Assembly (NCBI GenBank): GCA_014529385.2
Contig: CM043945.1
Location: 92,126,112 to 92,190,111, forward strand
DNA from: Adiantum capillus-veneris
Lineage: Eukaryota; Streptophyta; Polypodiopsida; Polypodiales; Pteridaceae
Reading direction: 5' to 3'
Length of the DNA: 64,000 nt
The position numbers and the translations under genes are program-made. Below, in pieces: positions 37,301-48,226 of the stretch (positions within the stretch are counted from its first letter, which is position 1; each line of letters begins with the position of its first letter). The notes beneath the pieces are model-generated. The model was not told where the DNA came from and searched no databases. It saw nothing but the letters and a program-made list of their open reading frames with translations.

Positions 37301-38340
37301 TGATAGCCGTTTTTCGGCTTTCCATAATTGCCATAGTAAGCTACCTCACCCTATCAAATTCACCCAAACACTATGGCTATCCCTACCATTTCATTGTACA
37401 TAGGCGTGTGTGAGTTACGGGACTTTTCCCATATCTCCTTAAAAACCCTCAGCTAGCTAGTCACTGGGCTAGTTGAGCCAAAAAAAAAAAGTATATTATG
37501 GCCTCTTTGTGTGTAAATATTTCATTGTATATATGGCCTAAATATAGGGATTTTTTATAATTATTTTGGTATTTTATTTAAATATTTCTACTTAAGTGTG
37601 TGTTTTATTAAACCTATGTACACCTTCTTTCATCCTCTTACACCATAATTTTTTTTTTTGCCAATATGTACATACTCTAACCTCATATTTTTCCTTTATA
37701 CAAATCACTCCCACATTTTCACCCTCGCCCTCGTGAAAACAAAAAATTGATTTCTACTCATTGGTTACGTTTATTATATTATTTACTTGCATACATTTTC
37801 CTCTTTCACCCAAAATAATTCAAGGAGGGACCATATCATATGATTCCAATATCTTTCCATATCCATAACTCCTCCATATTTTTATTATTATTTTTACTCA
37901 TTATTCTAACACCATGTGCTCATTGAGCTAAAGTCCATGAATAGTCCATACACTAGTCCCACCATGTATATATTTCTTTATTCACCAATAATCCTCCTCC
38001 ATGCATGGGTCAAGGGAAACTTGGATGCTTTGTATTATAATATGACAAAGGAGGGGCTCACTCTTGGATGCATTGTACAAATTCAACAAAGGAGGGGGCC
38101 ACTGAAGACTTTTTGTGAAGAAAAAACAGGTCTTTTGGTGGGATTTTAAATATACATCTCCACTCCGAATTTGGAGCGGTGGTCAAAAGAGAAAATGTAG
38201 CCCACGCTTTGAATAATCACCTCAAATTTTTTCATGATTTTTGGAGCTACCAACGGTGAGATATGATTTTTTGAGTGGACCCCAGTCTGCCCACTTTTCT
38301 CACAAGTAGCCCATAGTCTTCTCTCACCTCTTTCCACACT

Positions 38341-38373
<33 letters not shown>

Positions 38374-39301
38374 TTCTCTCAATCCCTCACTCAAACCTGC
38401 ACCTTCAATGGTTTCTCTCACCTTCTTCACCATTAACCTCCCCACTTACTCCCATAGCTCTCATATGAGCTCTCCATGTACATACACCATCTCTATGCCT
38501 CTCTCTATTATCTCCAAAGTACAATTCCATCTTACTCCTTATATATATATACATAAATTCAGCATGTGTACCATGCTTAACCTCTGCAAATTAAAAGATC
38601 TCATCAACGGAATTACCATTTTCATCACGATGATCAACCTTGGCGGCGGTGGCGTAAAGAAGAGAAGACGAAGAAGAAGATCGATAGTCATTTTGAGAAC
38701 CTACACAAGTAAGTCCAAAACTTCTTCAAGCTTCACCATCACAAGGATTTTCTCACTTGATTCAACCATCTTACTCCAACCATCCACCCCATTCTACCCA
38801 TTGTAAATATATCATTAACTTTCTAGTGATTACTAACACTAACCACTAACATACTAACACAAAATAGCATTGACCTAACCATAAAAGACACCTCACCTCA
38901 AGACATGTACAAAGTAACTCTCTCACTCTCTCTCTCTCTCTCTCTCTCCTTACTTACTTTCACCTTATCTACCATCAATAATGCTCTCTTTTGAGCCCAC
39001 ACCCATGACTCAAGCAGACAAAGAAGGCCCACAATGTTTTGATATTCAAAAAAATCATAATCCTGATTTGTTAGCTTGTAAATTAGGATTTCCAATAATC
39101 TTAATGAGGGGTCTCCAACCTATAAATAGGCCCCTCTCCTTCTTGTAAAATAACCTCCAACATCTCACATAGCACCCCAACACTCTATGCGTGAGGAGAG
39201 ACTTAGGTGTAGCAACCACTTGTGAGCTTCACTCTTGGTGTGAGAGAAGCCTTCAAGCTACACATTGCAAGTGAGAGAGCGTGAGTTCCACAAATCTCAA
39301 A

Positions 39302-39306
39302 ACCAC
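39302..39306. other. Target-site duplication of element D (left)
   Basis: Five bases accac, repeated exactly at 48227-48231 after the 3' LTR. Confidence 0.95.
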
Positions 39307-39871
39307 TGTTAACCCTCACGGCACATGGACACCTTATGATCTATAAACGTTGTATTATTTAGAGTCAGGTACCGGGCTTGTCGGACCAATAGGGAAAGGT
39401 AGAGTGATCGCCGATTAGAGGCGCACTTTAACTTGAACATGCTAGGGTTAGTTGGCTAAGCATGGGCGCCCAAGTGTGAATGGGGTGAGCTCCTATAAAA
39501 GCCAACTAAACCTAATTTTTACTCATTCTGTCATTTGTGCAATTGAAGAGTGCTCTTGCTCCATCTCCATCTTCTTCTTCTTCACCTCCTTGTGTGTGTG
39601 AGAGAGAGAGAAAGAGAGAGGGAGAGTGTGTGTGCGATCGAGCATTACGAAGGCACGACGGCGTCGAAGCGGTTGAGCGCGGCACGACTGCAGCTTCTTC
39701 TTCATCGCGGCGAGGAATCCACCACGAAGGCGAGCGTAGAGCGGTGAGTGACACACCCTTTGTTTCCTTGAGCTTGCTAGTTTAGGCTTGTTGTGTGCTT
39801 GGAGCCGTTTGTGGCTCGCATACGGTGTATTGGCAAGTCCCTTGCTTCGACAGTGCGGCAAGGAGCGCACA
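39307..39871 (+). repeat. Element D 5' LTR
   Basis: 565 bases, TGTTAACCCTC...GGAGCGCACA. TATA box TATAAAA at 39494-39500. A CT-rich then GT/GA-rich transcribed part follows. Same length as the 3' copy at 47662-48226. Confidence 0.96.
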
Positions 39872-39875
39872 TTTT

Positions 39876-39894
39876 TGGCGCCGTTGCCGGGGAT
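39876..39894 (+). other. Primer-binding site of element D (tRNA-Asp)
   Basis: TGGCGCCGTTGCCGGGGAT, complementary to the 3' end of plant tRNA-Asp including CCA. It starts four bases after the LTR. Confidence 0.93.
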
Positions 39895-39982
39895 ATGCCC
39901 TACACTAAGCTCGGTTAGCACTTTACGCTTCCTTGTGATGCAATTTCTATCATAGGAAAGGCAGGAAAGGAGTGTGTGGAGA

Positions 39983-40300
39983 TTTCTGTTTTTTGCGTTT
40001 TCTGCATTTGCTGTCAAGTTTCAATTTCTGCTATTGTCTGCGTTTTTTCAATTTCTGCATTTTCAAGTTCGGCGTTTTCAATTTCTGCAATTTTCTGCAT
40101 TTCTGCGTTTTTTTAATTTTCTGCAATTTCTGCATTTTCTGCAATTTCTGCGTTTTTTTCTCCAATTTCTGCATTTCTGCAATTTTTTGCAATTTCTGTA
40201 TTTCTGCGTTTTTCAATTTTCTGCATATCTGCGTTTTTTCAATTTCTGCGTTTTCTGCAATTTTTGCATATCTGCGTTTTCAATTTCTGTATTTTCTGCA
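39983..40300 (+). repeat. Minisatellite in element D leader
   Basis: About 320 bases of short, irregular units of the form TTTCTGC(A/G)TTT with small insertions. It lies between primer-binding site and gag. The Phe/Cys-rich frames across it are artefacts. Shortly downstream, 40469-40493 is a run of CCCAAG/CCCAGG hexanucleotides. Confidence 0.9.
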
Positions 40301-40874
40301 CCAAAAAGAAAAAGAAAAAAAAATTGCTGGAAAAAAATATTTAAAAAAAAATAAAATCGGAAATTAAAAACGCGAGCGAGCGGGCGGCTAAATTTTTCGA
40401 AAATAAAAAACGTGACTCTTAAAACGGACGGGTTGGTTTGTATAAAAGATAGATCGGGATCATTTTCCCAAGCCCAAGCCCAGGCCCAGGCCTCAGTCCT
40501 CAGTCTTATGATATATACTAGACTCACTCTTATATATATACCCTACTCCCTCAAGAGAGAATGAGAGCATGTGGGACAAGTCCTCCACTCTCCTCCTTTC
40601 TCTTCCCACTTGCACCCTTAGACTTTCTAGTTTGGGCCTAGTTCCCTACTGAAAATTGACAATTTTAGGGATTCCGAGGGCATAGAGTGACCAAACGGAG
40701 GGCTGTAAAGCATGGCACGACCCTCTAACCGATACGCTCGTTTCGAGCTATCACACGGCCCATTCCACGGCACGCTCTAAAAAATCTAGCAAAAAAACAA
40801 ACAAAAAACACGCTAAAAACTAGTCACAAGGCCTCCTAGAGCAGCTTTTTGACACCTTAGGGTATCAGAAGCAC

Positions 40875-43800
40875 ATGCACTTACGCTCTGGGCGGGTGCT
40901 AGAACACGAGCATATTGAGGGTGCCTCTGTTCATACGGACACCCATTACCCATCCACGATAAGCTCTAGACCCTCAGCGGGGACACAAGGTAGCACCACC
41001 CAAGACCCTAAAATAGCCGCTAGTGATTCCTCCTCCGACTCAGAAATCATGGAAGCATACCCTACCCAAAACACTGAGAGAGAAGGCCATGCACCTCCCG
41101 AAGCTCCACAGCCTAGTACTAGTATGTTTAGCCGTTTCATGGAAACATTAAGTAGAGCTACTCGCTCGGAACCTGATGCAAATGAAGCACACGAAGGGGG
41201 TGGGGAAGTGGACTCTCCTTTCACATCGCACGTGGACCCCACACCCCCAAAGAGTGTCCATGTGGATATCCTACCAACTTCTTACCAAGAAGGCCCTGTT
41301 GAGCTGCCTCCTTCAGAAGTTCCCTCTAGAGTACCGTTGGTGACAAGTAAAACCACGGGGAGCAACATTGCTTCTACCTCACAAGAAACCATTAACACGT
41401 CGAGTCTAGAAGGATTGTTCATTAATGATCATTGGACATACGACCTCCACACTGAGGTGTTGACGGATCTACACTCTGGCCACGCCTACCATGTAGGATG
41501 GATAGAGATTGTACAATCCACCTCTAGTGCCACGAGCATCGAAGATCAACAGAAAATGATCTGTAATGTTATCCATGGCATTATTCAATCAGAAAGGCAA
41601 AACCGAGGGATAAATATACTCTCAACTGGCCCCATGAGATTTCTGGATACGAGCAAGGCTCAACAGCCTACTCTATCACAAATGGAGACTCCTCTAATGA
41701 GTCCCATGGACCCATCTTACGTCATTTCACCTGGGGTCTCTATGCAATCTGAGCCTCCGAGCGAAAACTTTAGCTTCCCTAACTTGGCTCAACCCTCTAT
41801 TAAGGAAAACCCAGTGCTCACTCCAGGGATAAGCCTGACAGAGAATGTACCGATGACATCTACGGTTAACGCAGTGCCACTACCTAGTGTCGTAGTACCT
41901 AATATGGGGCCTCGACCGTATGTGCCTCTAGCCCCTTATGCACACATGGCCCCCACACCTCCAATTGTACCACTTGCTTATGCTCCTCGAGTGCTGCTCC
42001 CTAGCCCTTATCCGAGTGGACCTATGCCCGGTTATGTTCCATATCCTGCATCATCCACACATATGCCAAGACCGGCACCCGTCCCTCTCCCACATATGAT
42101 TCCAAGAGTACCTCCACCGGCCCTGCCTCCTCACATAGGTGACTTGGCAGCGTTTGCTCAAACCATAGGTCGATCTATCGCGGAAAATATGCGTCATGCA
42201 TCTGATAGAGAGCCTAGAAGTAAGGCAGTACAAATTGCCAAACTCACGCAAAAATTCAATGGGGACGAAGATGCTAGAAAACACATTGAAGTGTTTGAAC
42301 AAGTATGTGATTCCTTAGGGGAACGCAACGAACTACATAAGTGCAATGCCTTAAGCTTGACATTAAGTGGGAAGGCTGGAGATTGGTATAGGACCCTAAG
42401 GGTGGACGAGAAAACAATCTACCCTACCCTTCGAAGGTTGTTTCTAAAGGAGTACATACGAGAAGGTGTGCTTTGGGGTGTAGCATCTCAGCTACAGAAG
42501 GCCGAACGTAAGGAAGGAGAGTCAGTAAGGGACTTCATTAGTCGTCTAAAGCACTTAAACTCTCGCTGCCCTATAAATGAGCGCTTCAACAATAACCAAC
42601 TGCTTGATCGATTCATTCGAGGGTTGAGGAATGAAGGAATCTATAATGGACTAGTGATTAGAGGTATCACAACCTGGGAAGATGTCACTGCCAATGCAAT
42701 CCAATTAGAGGACAACTTGATGATAGCAGGCATGAGGGTGTCTACCGACACGAGATCCACTAGCTCACAAGCCATTGAGTATGAACCCATGACTGCAAAG
42801 CCCATTGCCAATGAGCCAAAGGTATTTGAGACATTCTTGACAGACCTCACCAAGGCAATCCAAGAGTCTCTTAAGGATAATCGACCCCCTCAAAATAGTC
42901 ACATGTATCCAAGAAGGGAGCAACAATGGTGTTCCATTTGCTTAGGTCCACATAGCACTAGTGAGTGCCCTACGTTTAGAGTAAAATTTAATGGAACTTG
43001 CAACGCATGTGGTAGGTATGGTCACCAAGCTAAGGATTGTTTAATGATCAAACGTATGATGGCAAATAGACCACCTGTAGCTTGGACGGATGCGCCTCGA
43101 GCTCCTATATTGATGCCTACTCCACCTGTTGAGCAACTACCGCAACACATGGTCCCTAGATCTCAAAATGTTGTACAAGCTACACCGTTACCATCTCCTG
43201 TGCTAGGACCGCAGCCCCCGCATCCAAGAGTCGCCCCTATGAACCAAGTGGGTTGCGAGCCATCAAATGCTTATGCAGATGGCTGTGAGGAGGAAATAGA
43301 CACTAGTATTGCCTACGGACTTGATACATTGGAAGAATGTCCTATATACTACATGGAAGATTGTTGGGGACAAGTCAAGCCGGTTTATCAAGCTGCTGCT
43401 CTCGCATCCAGAGGTCAAAATATCAACACCCAGGCTAGGAGGCCACCTCTTCAATGCTACGAGTGTGGTGGACCACATCGAGTAGCGGAGTGCCCTATTA
43501 GGCTGCAAAAGAATGCTGCAGAGATGCAAGTGAATCAAGGGAGCACGTCTGCAATGCCAATACTCACATGTAATCGTTGTGGCATAGATCACTTGATTGC
43601 CCAATGCCCCTATAACCCAAATGCGCCTAAAATCACACCCCTAAATTTGGTTGAAATTGCTAGTGTGACATCGCCAATACCACCCGTCGCACCCGCTTAT
43701 GCGATTACACGGTCCATGCTTCAAGGGCCAGGCCATATCCTCGAAGAGAGAGATACCGAGTCAGTTATCCAAGCAAAGAAAAAGAAGACACGAAGGAAGA

Positions 43801-44492
43801 AGTCGCAGAATACGGAAAATTCAAAGCCAAGTTCCAAAACAAACATAGGAACAGGAGATGACCCCGTGTATATGAATGACCTCGAGGATGATTCAGATTC
43901 AGTCGAGACAATGGAGACTAGAACCAATACCACAAAGGGAAAGACCGACAAAGAAAACCGTAACATGGAACCAAATGAAAACCGAATAAGAGAAAACCAT
44001 AAAGAGCCTCTGAAAACACCACAAGTGTTTCCAAATCCAATCCAAGACCCCCAAGATAAACCGCAGGGGCAAAAAGGGAAGAATCATAAAAAGAAGATTG
44101 GGACGTACCCAAACCCAGTAGACGAGATTAAGCAGGTGAAACATCTAAGAGGTTTAGTGGAGGAGACTCAAAGGAAACTAGAACCAGAACCCATGCAGGT
44201 CAAAATTCATGACACAGTGTTTCCCACGCAAGTTCATCCACCCCACATGAACCATAGACCGTTAGCCATATCTAGTATCATCCAAGAAGGGAGTGAGGAC
44301 GGGACATCAGAAAGTGAGCATACACCCTTCTTGTTGGGAAGGATGTTTAACGAAGGAATACCTGATCCCATTGAGGAATATGAGATTCCATCCTCACCAG
44401 TTCCTAGTCAAGGACCTACACCCTGCAAAACGCCAATGAATGTTGCCAAACTAGTGGACTTCATGTCTTCTGAGGTCCGAACCACGATCTAG
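40875..44492 (+). CDS. gag: Element D Gag polyprotein (1205 aa, intact)
   Basis: Structural polyprotein, uninterrupted. Start chosen at M-H-L-R-S-G, the conserved gypsy Gag opening also seen in B. Residues 1-330 are Ser/Thr/Pro-rich; 330-430 are Pro-rich; about 440-620 is the retrotransposon gag (capsid) domain with F-N-G-D-E-D-A, A-G-D-W-Y-R-T-L and L-L-D-R-F-I-R-G-L. Four Cys-His clusters follow: about 685-698 (C-S-I-C), 707-720 (C-N-A-C-x4-H-x4-C, canonical), 860-872 (C-Y-E-C) and 898-910 (C-N-R-C); three are one residue short of the canonical CCHC. The C-terminus is highly charged. At 1205 residues it is much longer than ordinary gypsy Gag. Confidence 0.95.
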   Translation: MHLRSGRVLEHEHIEGASVHTDTHYPSTISSRPSAGTQGSTTQDPKIAASDSSSDSEIMEAYPTQNTEREGHAPPEAPQPSTSMFSRFMETLSRATRSEPDANEAHEGGGEVDSPFTSHVDPTPPKSVHVDILPTSYQEGPVELPPSEVPSRVPLVTSKTTGSNIASTSQETINTSSLEGLFINDHWTYDLHTEVLTDLHSGHAYHVGWIEIVQSTSSATSIEDQQKMICNVIHGIIQSERQNRGINILSTGPMRFLDTSKAQQPTLSQMETPLMSPMDPSYVISPGVSMQSEPPSENFSFPNLAQPSIKENPVLTPGISLTENVPMTSTVNAVPLPSVVVPNMGPRPYVPLAPYAHMAPTPPIVPLAYAPRVLLPSPYPSGPMPGYVPYPASSTHMPRPAPVPLPHMIPRVPPPALPPHIGDLAAFAQTIGRSIAENMRHASDREPRSKAVQIAKLTQKFNGDEDARKHIEVFEQVCDSLGERNELHKCNALSLTLSGKAGDWYRTLRVDEKTIYPTLRRLFLKEYIREGVLWGVASQLQKAERKEGESVRDFISRLKHLNSRCPINERFNNNQLLDRFIRGLRNEGIYNGLVIRGITTWEDVTANAIQLEDNLMIAGMRVSTDTRSTSSQAIEYEPMTAKPIANEPKVFETFLTDLTKAIQESLKDNRPPQNSHMYPRREQQWCSICLGPHSTSECPTFRVKFNGTCNACGRYGHQAKDCLMIKRMMANRPPVAWTDAPRAPILMPTPPVEQLPQHMVPRSQNVVQATPLPSPVLGPQPPHPRVAPMNQVGCEPSNAYADGCEEEIDTSIAYGLDTLEECPIYYMEDCWGQVKPVYQAAALASRGQNINTQARRPPLQCYECGGPHRVAECPIRLQKNAAEMQVNQGSTSAMPILTCNRCGIDHLIAQCPYNPNAPKITPLNLVEIASVTSPIPPVAPAYAITRSMLQGPGHILEERDTESVIQAKKKKTRRKKSQNTENSKPSSKTNIGTGDDPVYMNDLEDDSDSVETMETRTNTTKGKTDKENRNMEPNENRIRENHKEPLKTPQVFPNPIQDPQDKPQGQKGKNHKKKIGTYPNPVDEIKQVKHLRGLVEETQRKLEPEPMQVKIHDTVFPTQVHPPHMNHRPLAISSIIQEGSEDGTSESEHTPFLLGRMFNEGIPDPIEEYEIPSSPVPSQGPTPCKTPMNVAKLVDFMSSEVRTTI

Positions 44493-46054
44493 CAAAGCTG
44501 TATGGAGATCCTGAGTTATTCCTTGCACTTCGAGCATTCCTTAATGGAGAGCTACGAAGGGGATTACCGCAGTTTGCGCAACCAAATAGGCCTGACTCGA
44601 TTATGATTGATGAGGAAAATCATGTGCAATCACTTGACTTAGATGGACACGAGTCTGTGATTGAGGTACCCATTAACGAATTAGGGCAGTATTTTGAAGG
44701 CGACGAGTCTAATGCAACCCTACCCATCACTACCAAGGGATTAACTATAAAGGGAATTCTTGATGGTGGTGCGGGAGTTAGCATCGTTACAAAAGATTGT
44801 TGGGAATCCATGGGAAAACCCCGCCTCAGTGTTACTAACATTGTGGTAAAGATGGAAAATGGTACCATAGCCAAACCTATGGGGATGCTCAAGGATCTTA
44901 AGATCAAAGTTCTAGGACACAAGGTACGACATATGTTCATTGTAATGGATTTCTCTAAACACCTTATGTCATATGAAATGATTTTAGGACGACCATTCAT
45001 GAGGGAAGCACAAATGGTTCACGATTGGTCTAAAAATCATGTCTATTTGCAATTCCAAGACTCTGTCCTTAGAGTGGATTTGGTGACTGGTAAGGTACAC
45101 CCCTTAGGGAGTAAAACCATTATTGATCATCGCTCTGACACCACAGTTCACTCGGCCCCACTACAATATTGTTACACTTGTAAGAAGGATACAGACATTG
45201 GCCAAGATTCTCCTTACATGGATGTGTTACCGGGTATGACGGAATCAGACAATGTGGATTGGGTCCACCTAGCATCAACCATAGATACTTGGGGAAATAG
45301 GGGGACGACCTGGGTAACACCTGAGGGGGATGAAATGCCTATACCCTTAAATATGCTACAAGCAATGCATATCGCTTCCGACAAGACTCATCCTAAGGTA
45401 ACGAAGAAAACATACAAGTGGGTCCCTAAAGCTTCTTTAGTGACCATAGCTAGTGCTAAAAAACAGAAGCCTTGTAAGAAACGTACCACTCGCTCCAAGA
45501 AAAGTAAGAAAATGTTGCGATGGATCCCTAAACGACTATTGGAAGCCCAAGGCTACTATCAAGGAAATGATCAAATCTGGGTGCCAAAACGTAGATTGTG
45601 CTCTTACCTGTCACCTGGCCCATGTAAACCCAATCCTGTGGCTCCAAAACAAATTGAAAATCGCGGAAAGGAAAAAATCATGGAATGTTATACACCCGTT
45701 CTAGAGCTAGTTTGGGTACCAAAGAAAGAACGATTTGTTCCACCTAGCTCAGGAAGGGGGGAGTCCCATGAAGATTCTAGCTCCTCATGTAATACATCCA
45801 TAAAGGTAAAAGCTTCTACACAGCCTCCATCTATAGTAGCGGACCTCCATGAAGCTACAAAAGAATCCACACCTCCCAGTGTTCAAGAATCACCTGATGA
45901 ACCACTTCAAGTTCAATCCTGGGAGAGTACCTTACCACCCTTGCAACTTGGCGAGGCACCTAGGGTAATAAAAAACTACTGGCAAAAATCCTCACCTATT
46001 ACCAACTGGAACAATTGGTTTCAAAGGGTGACAAGCTCATTTCAAACGGTATGA
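44474..46054 (+). CDS. Element D protease and W-x-P-K tail
   Basis: The frame is open from 44474, overlapping the end of gag by 19 bases in the -1 frame; the first ATG is 44603, and residues before it (G-D-P-E-L-F-L-A-L-R-A-F) look coding, so expression may need a -1 frameshift. The retropepsin domain resembles PR1 of A and B (T-L-P-I near 44718; M-I-L-G-R-P-F-M-R at about 44978-45004), but the active site is D-G-G (44762-44770), not D-S-G or D-T-G. The tail has four Trp motifs: K-W-V-P-K, R-W-I-P-K, I-W-V-P-K and V-W-V-P-K. No RT or integrase follows. Confidence 0.88.
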   Translation, partial: GPNHDLAKLYGDPELFLALRAFLNGELRRGLPQFAQPNRPDSIMIDEENHVQSLDLDGHESVIEVPINELGQYFEGDESNATLPITTKGLTIKGILDGGAGVSIVTKDCWESMGKPRLSVTNIVVKMENGTIAKPMGMLKDLKIKVLGHKVRHMFIVMDFSKHLMSYEMILGRPFMREAQMVHDWSKNHVYLQFQDSVLRVDLVTGKVHPLGSKTIIDHRSDTTVHSAPLQYCYTCKKDTDIGQDSPYMDVLPGMTESDNVDWVHLASTIDTWGNRGTTWVTPEGDEMPIPLNMLQAMHIASDKTHPKVTKKTYKWVPKASLVTIASAKKQKPCKKRTTRSKKSKKMLRWIPKRLLEAQGYYQGNDQIWVPKRRLCSYLSPGPCKPNPVAPKQIENRGKEKIMECYTPVLELVWVPKKERFVPPSSGRGESHEDSSSSCNTSIKVKASTQPPSIVADLHEATKESTPPSVQESPDEPLQVQSWESTLPPLQLGEAPRVIKNYWQKSSPITNWNNWFQRVTSSFQTV

Positions 46055-47661
46055 TCTACCCAATGAAGGGGGGAGTGTTTGCTGACAGTCATCATTCATT
46101 TGTTTCCCTCTCAACCTTTTTCCCTGACCTCTCAATTCCAATCTTAGGAAATGTACATATAAAGCTTTATACTCACACAAAAAAAAAAGAGCAAGAGCAA
46201 TTAGCAAACGAGTATGCACATTAAAGTCAAAACATTGACTCAGACCTACACATGTCACATCTGGTACAGTGAAACAGAAACCTATGCCATAAAACACCTT
46301 TGATCCTCATCACTTGAGTGATGGAGGGTAGGTAAGATTAGTACGATAGGAGTGTTACTGTTTTAGAGTTGAGAGATTAGCGAAGTTCTCTTTTCCCACT
46401 GATGTGCCTCCTGGAGGTATTCCTTTTGTTTCCTAGTGTGTACAGGAGCGTGTTGCTATTGATAGGATTTGGACCTTCATGGAACCTTCAAATCAAGCAC
46501 GACCATCGACACAAACAGGTGTTTCTTGTCCATTAGCATTGCCGTTATCTTTTTGCATCCATGTTTGTCTGCCTTGATTGTGATTGGTAGCATAATATTC
46601 AGTGCATTTGCTTAGTATCAAACATTTAATTCAATGTAATGTTTTGTCATAATCACTTGTTTAGGTGTAAAAATCAAGCAGTCCGACTAAGCTAGTTTGA
46701 CCAAGCTAGGTATTAGAAATCTTCTCTTAATACCATGGGGAATGCCTTCCTAATAAGCAATGGTTACTTAGGTTCTTAATCCGATTTAGGCAGCATTGTA
46801 TGAAATGTACTAGGGCTTTCTAGTGGGCTTAACCCTATTGACCTTTAGCGTAAGTATTATAAAGGGAGTTTACTAATGTGATGAGCCTGGGGAGTGTAAC
46901 AATGTTATATGACCCCCCAAAGTTACAAAATTTAAATGCTGAAAATGAACAAACAAAAAATCAAAGTGCCACAATGTAAAATCTTACGCTGGAAGAGAAA
47001 TCTCGGCTTGATTTGGTACTTCACTCACTTGATTGCCTATGGTACTAGAGCCCTAGAGGTTCCCAGTGTGGGCGCTTTTCCTTGAGAAGCAAAAAACCCA
47101 AGGCATACAAAATAAGCACCCACTTCAAAATTGAATCAATGTGAAAAGACCTTGGGGGGTCAAAGAAAAAGTAATCAGTCAGGCGATGATTTCATGAGAA
47201 ATTCCTTTTATGGTAGCTTAACTACAAAGTCTTCTAGATATAGCCTCTAGTCAGCCCTCGAACATCAATACTTGGCTCTCGCGATTAAACAACTTAATTG
47301 ACCAGAGAAAATTAAGAAGCTTACCCATGGTATTAATATTCGATCTCTAGTGCCTTTCGACCGTCAAATTAGCGACCCCAGACTTGTTTAATTTTCTACC
47401 TTTACATCTGTTTATGCATTTGATTACATTGCAATTTAATGTTCATTGCTACCAAATTGTTTGAAATTCTTTTACCAATCAATTTGTCTCCCTAAAACTG
47501 CATATGTTTTTTAAGAGAATGCAATTACTGTGCCAATGTTGTTTGATTTTGCAGTGACTGAAGAAGGCTAAGGACATTCATCTCAAATGCTCTTCCACCT
47601 CGACGAACCAGCTTCAACTCAATAGCTTCCGAGGACGGAATCTACATCAGGAAGGGGGGCA
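46055..47661 (+). other. Element D 3' untranslated region with two polypurine tracts
   Basis: About 1.6 kb without a gene. A polypurine run 'gaaggggggag' at 46065-46075 comes 11 bases after the protease stop and is followed by TGTTTGCTGACAG, resembling a PPT-LTR junction. The functional-position PPT is 'aggaaggggggc' at 47649-47660, directly before the 3' LTR. Confidence 0.8.
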
Positions 47662-48226
47662 TGTTAACCCTCACGGCACACGGACACCCTATGATCTATA
47701 AACGTTGTATTATTTAGAGTCAGGTACCGGGCTTGTCGGACCAATAGGGAAAGGTAGAGTGATCGCCGATGAGAGGCGCACTTTAACTTGAACATGCTAG
47801 GGTTAGTTGGCTAAGCATGGGCGCCCAAGTGTGAATGGGGTGAGCTCCTATAAAATCCAACTAAACCTAATTTTTACTCATTCTCTCATTTGTGCAATTG
47901 AAGAGTGCTCTTGCTCCATCTCCATCTTCTTCTTCTTCACCTCCTTGTGTGTGTGTGAGAGAGAGAAAGAGAGAGGGAGAGTGTGTGTGCGATCGAGCAT
48001 TACGAAGGCACGACGGCGTCGAAGTGGTTGAGCACGGCACGACTGCAGCTTCTTCTTCATCGCGGCGAGGAATCCACCACGAAGGCGAGCGTAGAGCGGT
48101 GAGTGACACACCCTTTGTTTCCTTGAGCTTGCTAGTTTAGGCTTGTTGTGTGCTTGGAGCCGTTTGTGGCTCGCATACGGTGTATTGGCAAGTCCCTTGC
48201 TTCGACAGTGCGGCAAGGAGCGCACA
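47662..48226 (+). repeat. Element D 3' LTR
   Basis: 565 bases, TGTTAACCCTC...GGAGCGCACA, about eight substitutions from the 5' LTR. Followed by the target duplication accac at 48227-48231. Confidence 0.96.

Larger units (their letters stand above)
39307..48226 (+). mobile_element. Element D: non-autonomous gypsy LTR retrotransposon (gag-PR only)
   Basis: 8920 bases with 565-base LTRs, perfect target duplication accac, tRNA-Asp primer-binding site, gag of 1205 codons, a protease frame, and a polypurine tract. No reverse transcriptase, RNase H or integrase is present, so it would depend on enzymes from another gypsy element. The two LTRs differ at about eight positions (about 1.4%) by hand count, making D the youngest insertion here. 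It sits inside solo LTR C, itself inside B. Confidence 0.95.

Noticed and set aside
37301-39306. Short ORFs such as 38408-38806 in insertion C
   Set aside because: No domains, composition biased by CT-rich tracts, and the region is part of a non-coding LTR.
39876-39894. tRNA-like sequence at the primer-binding sites as a tRNA gene
   Set aside because: Only the 3'-terminal complement is present, next to LTR ends; no cloverleaf. The same applies to 20212-20229, 21984-21995 and 9978-9991.
39972-40367. Phe/Cys-rich ORFs of about 130 codons in the D leader
   Set aside because: They translate the TTTCTGC minisatellite, are open in more than one frame, and precede gag in an untranslated leader.
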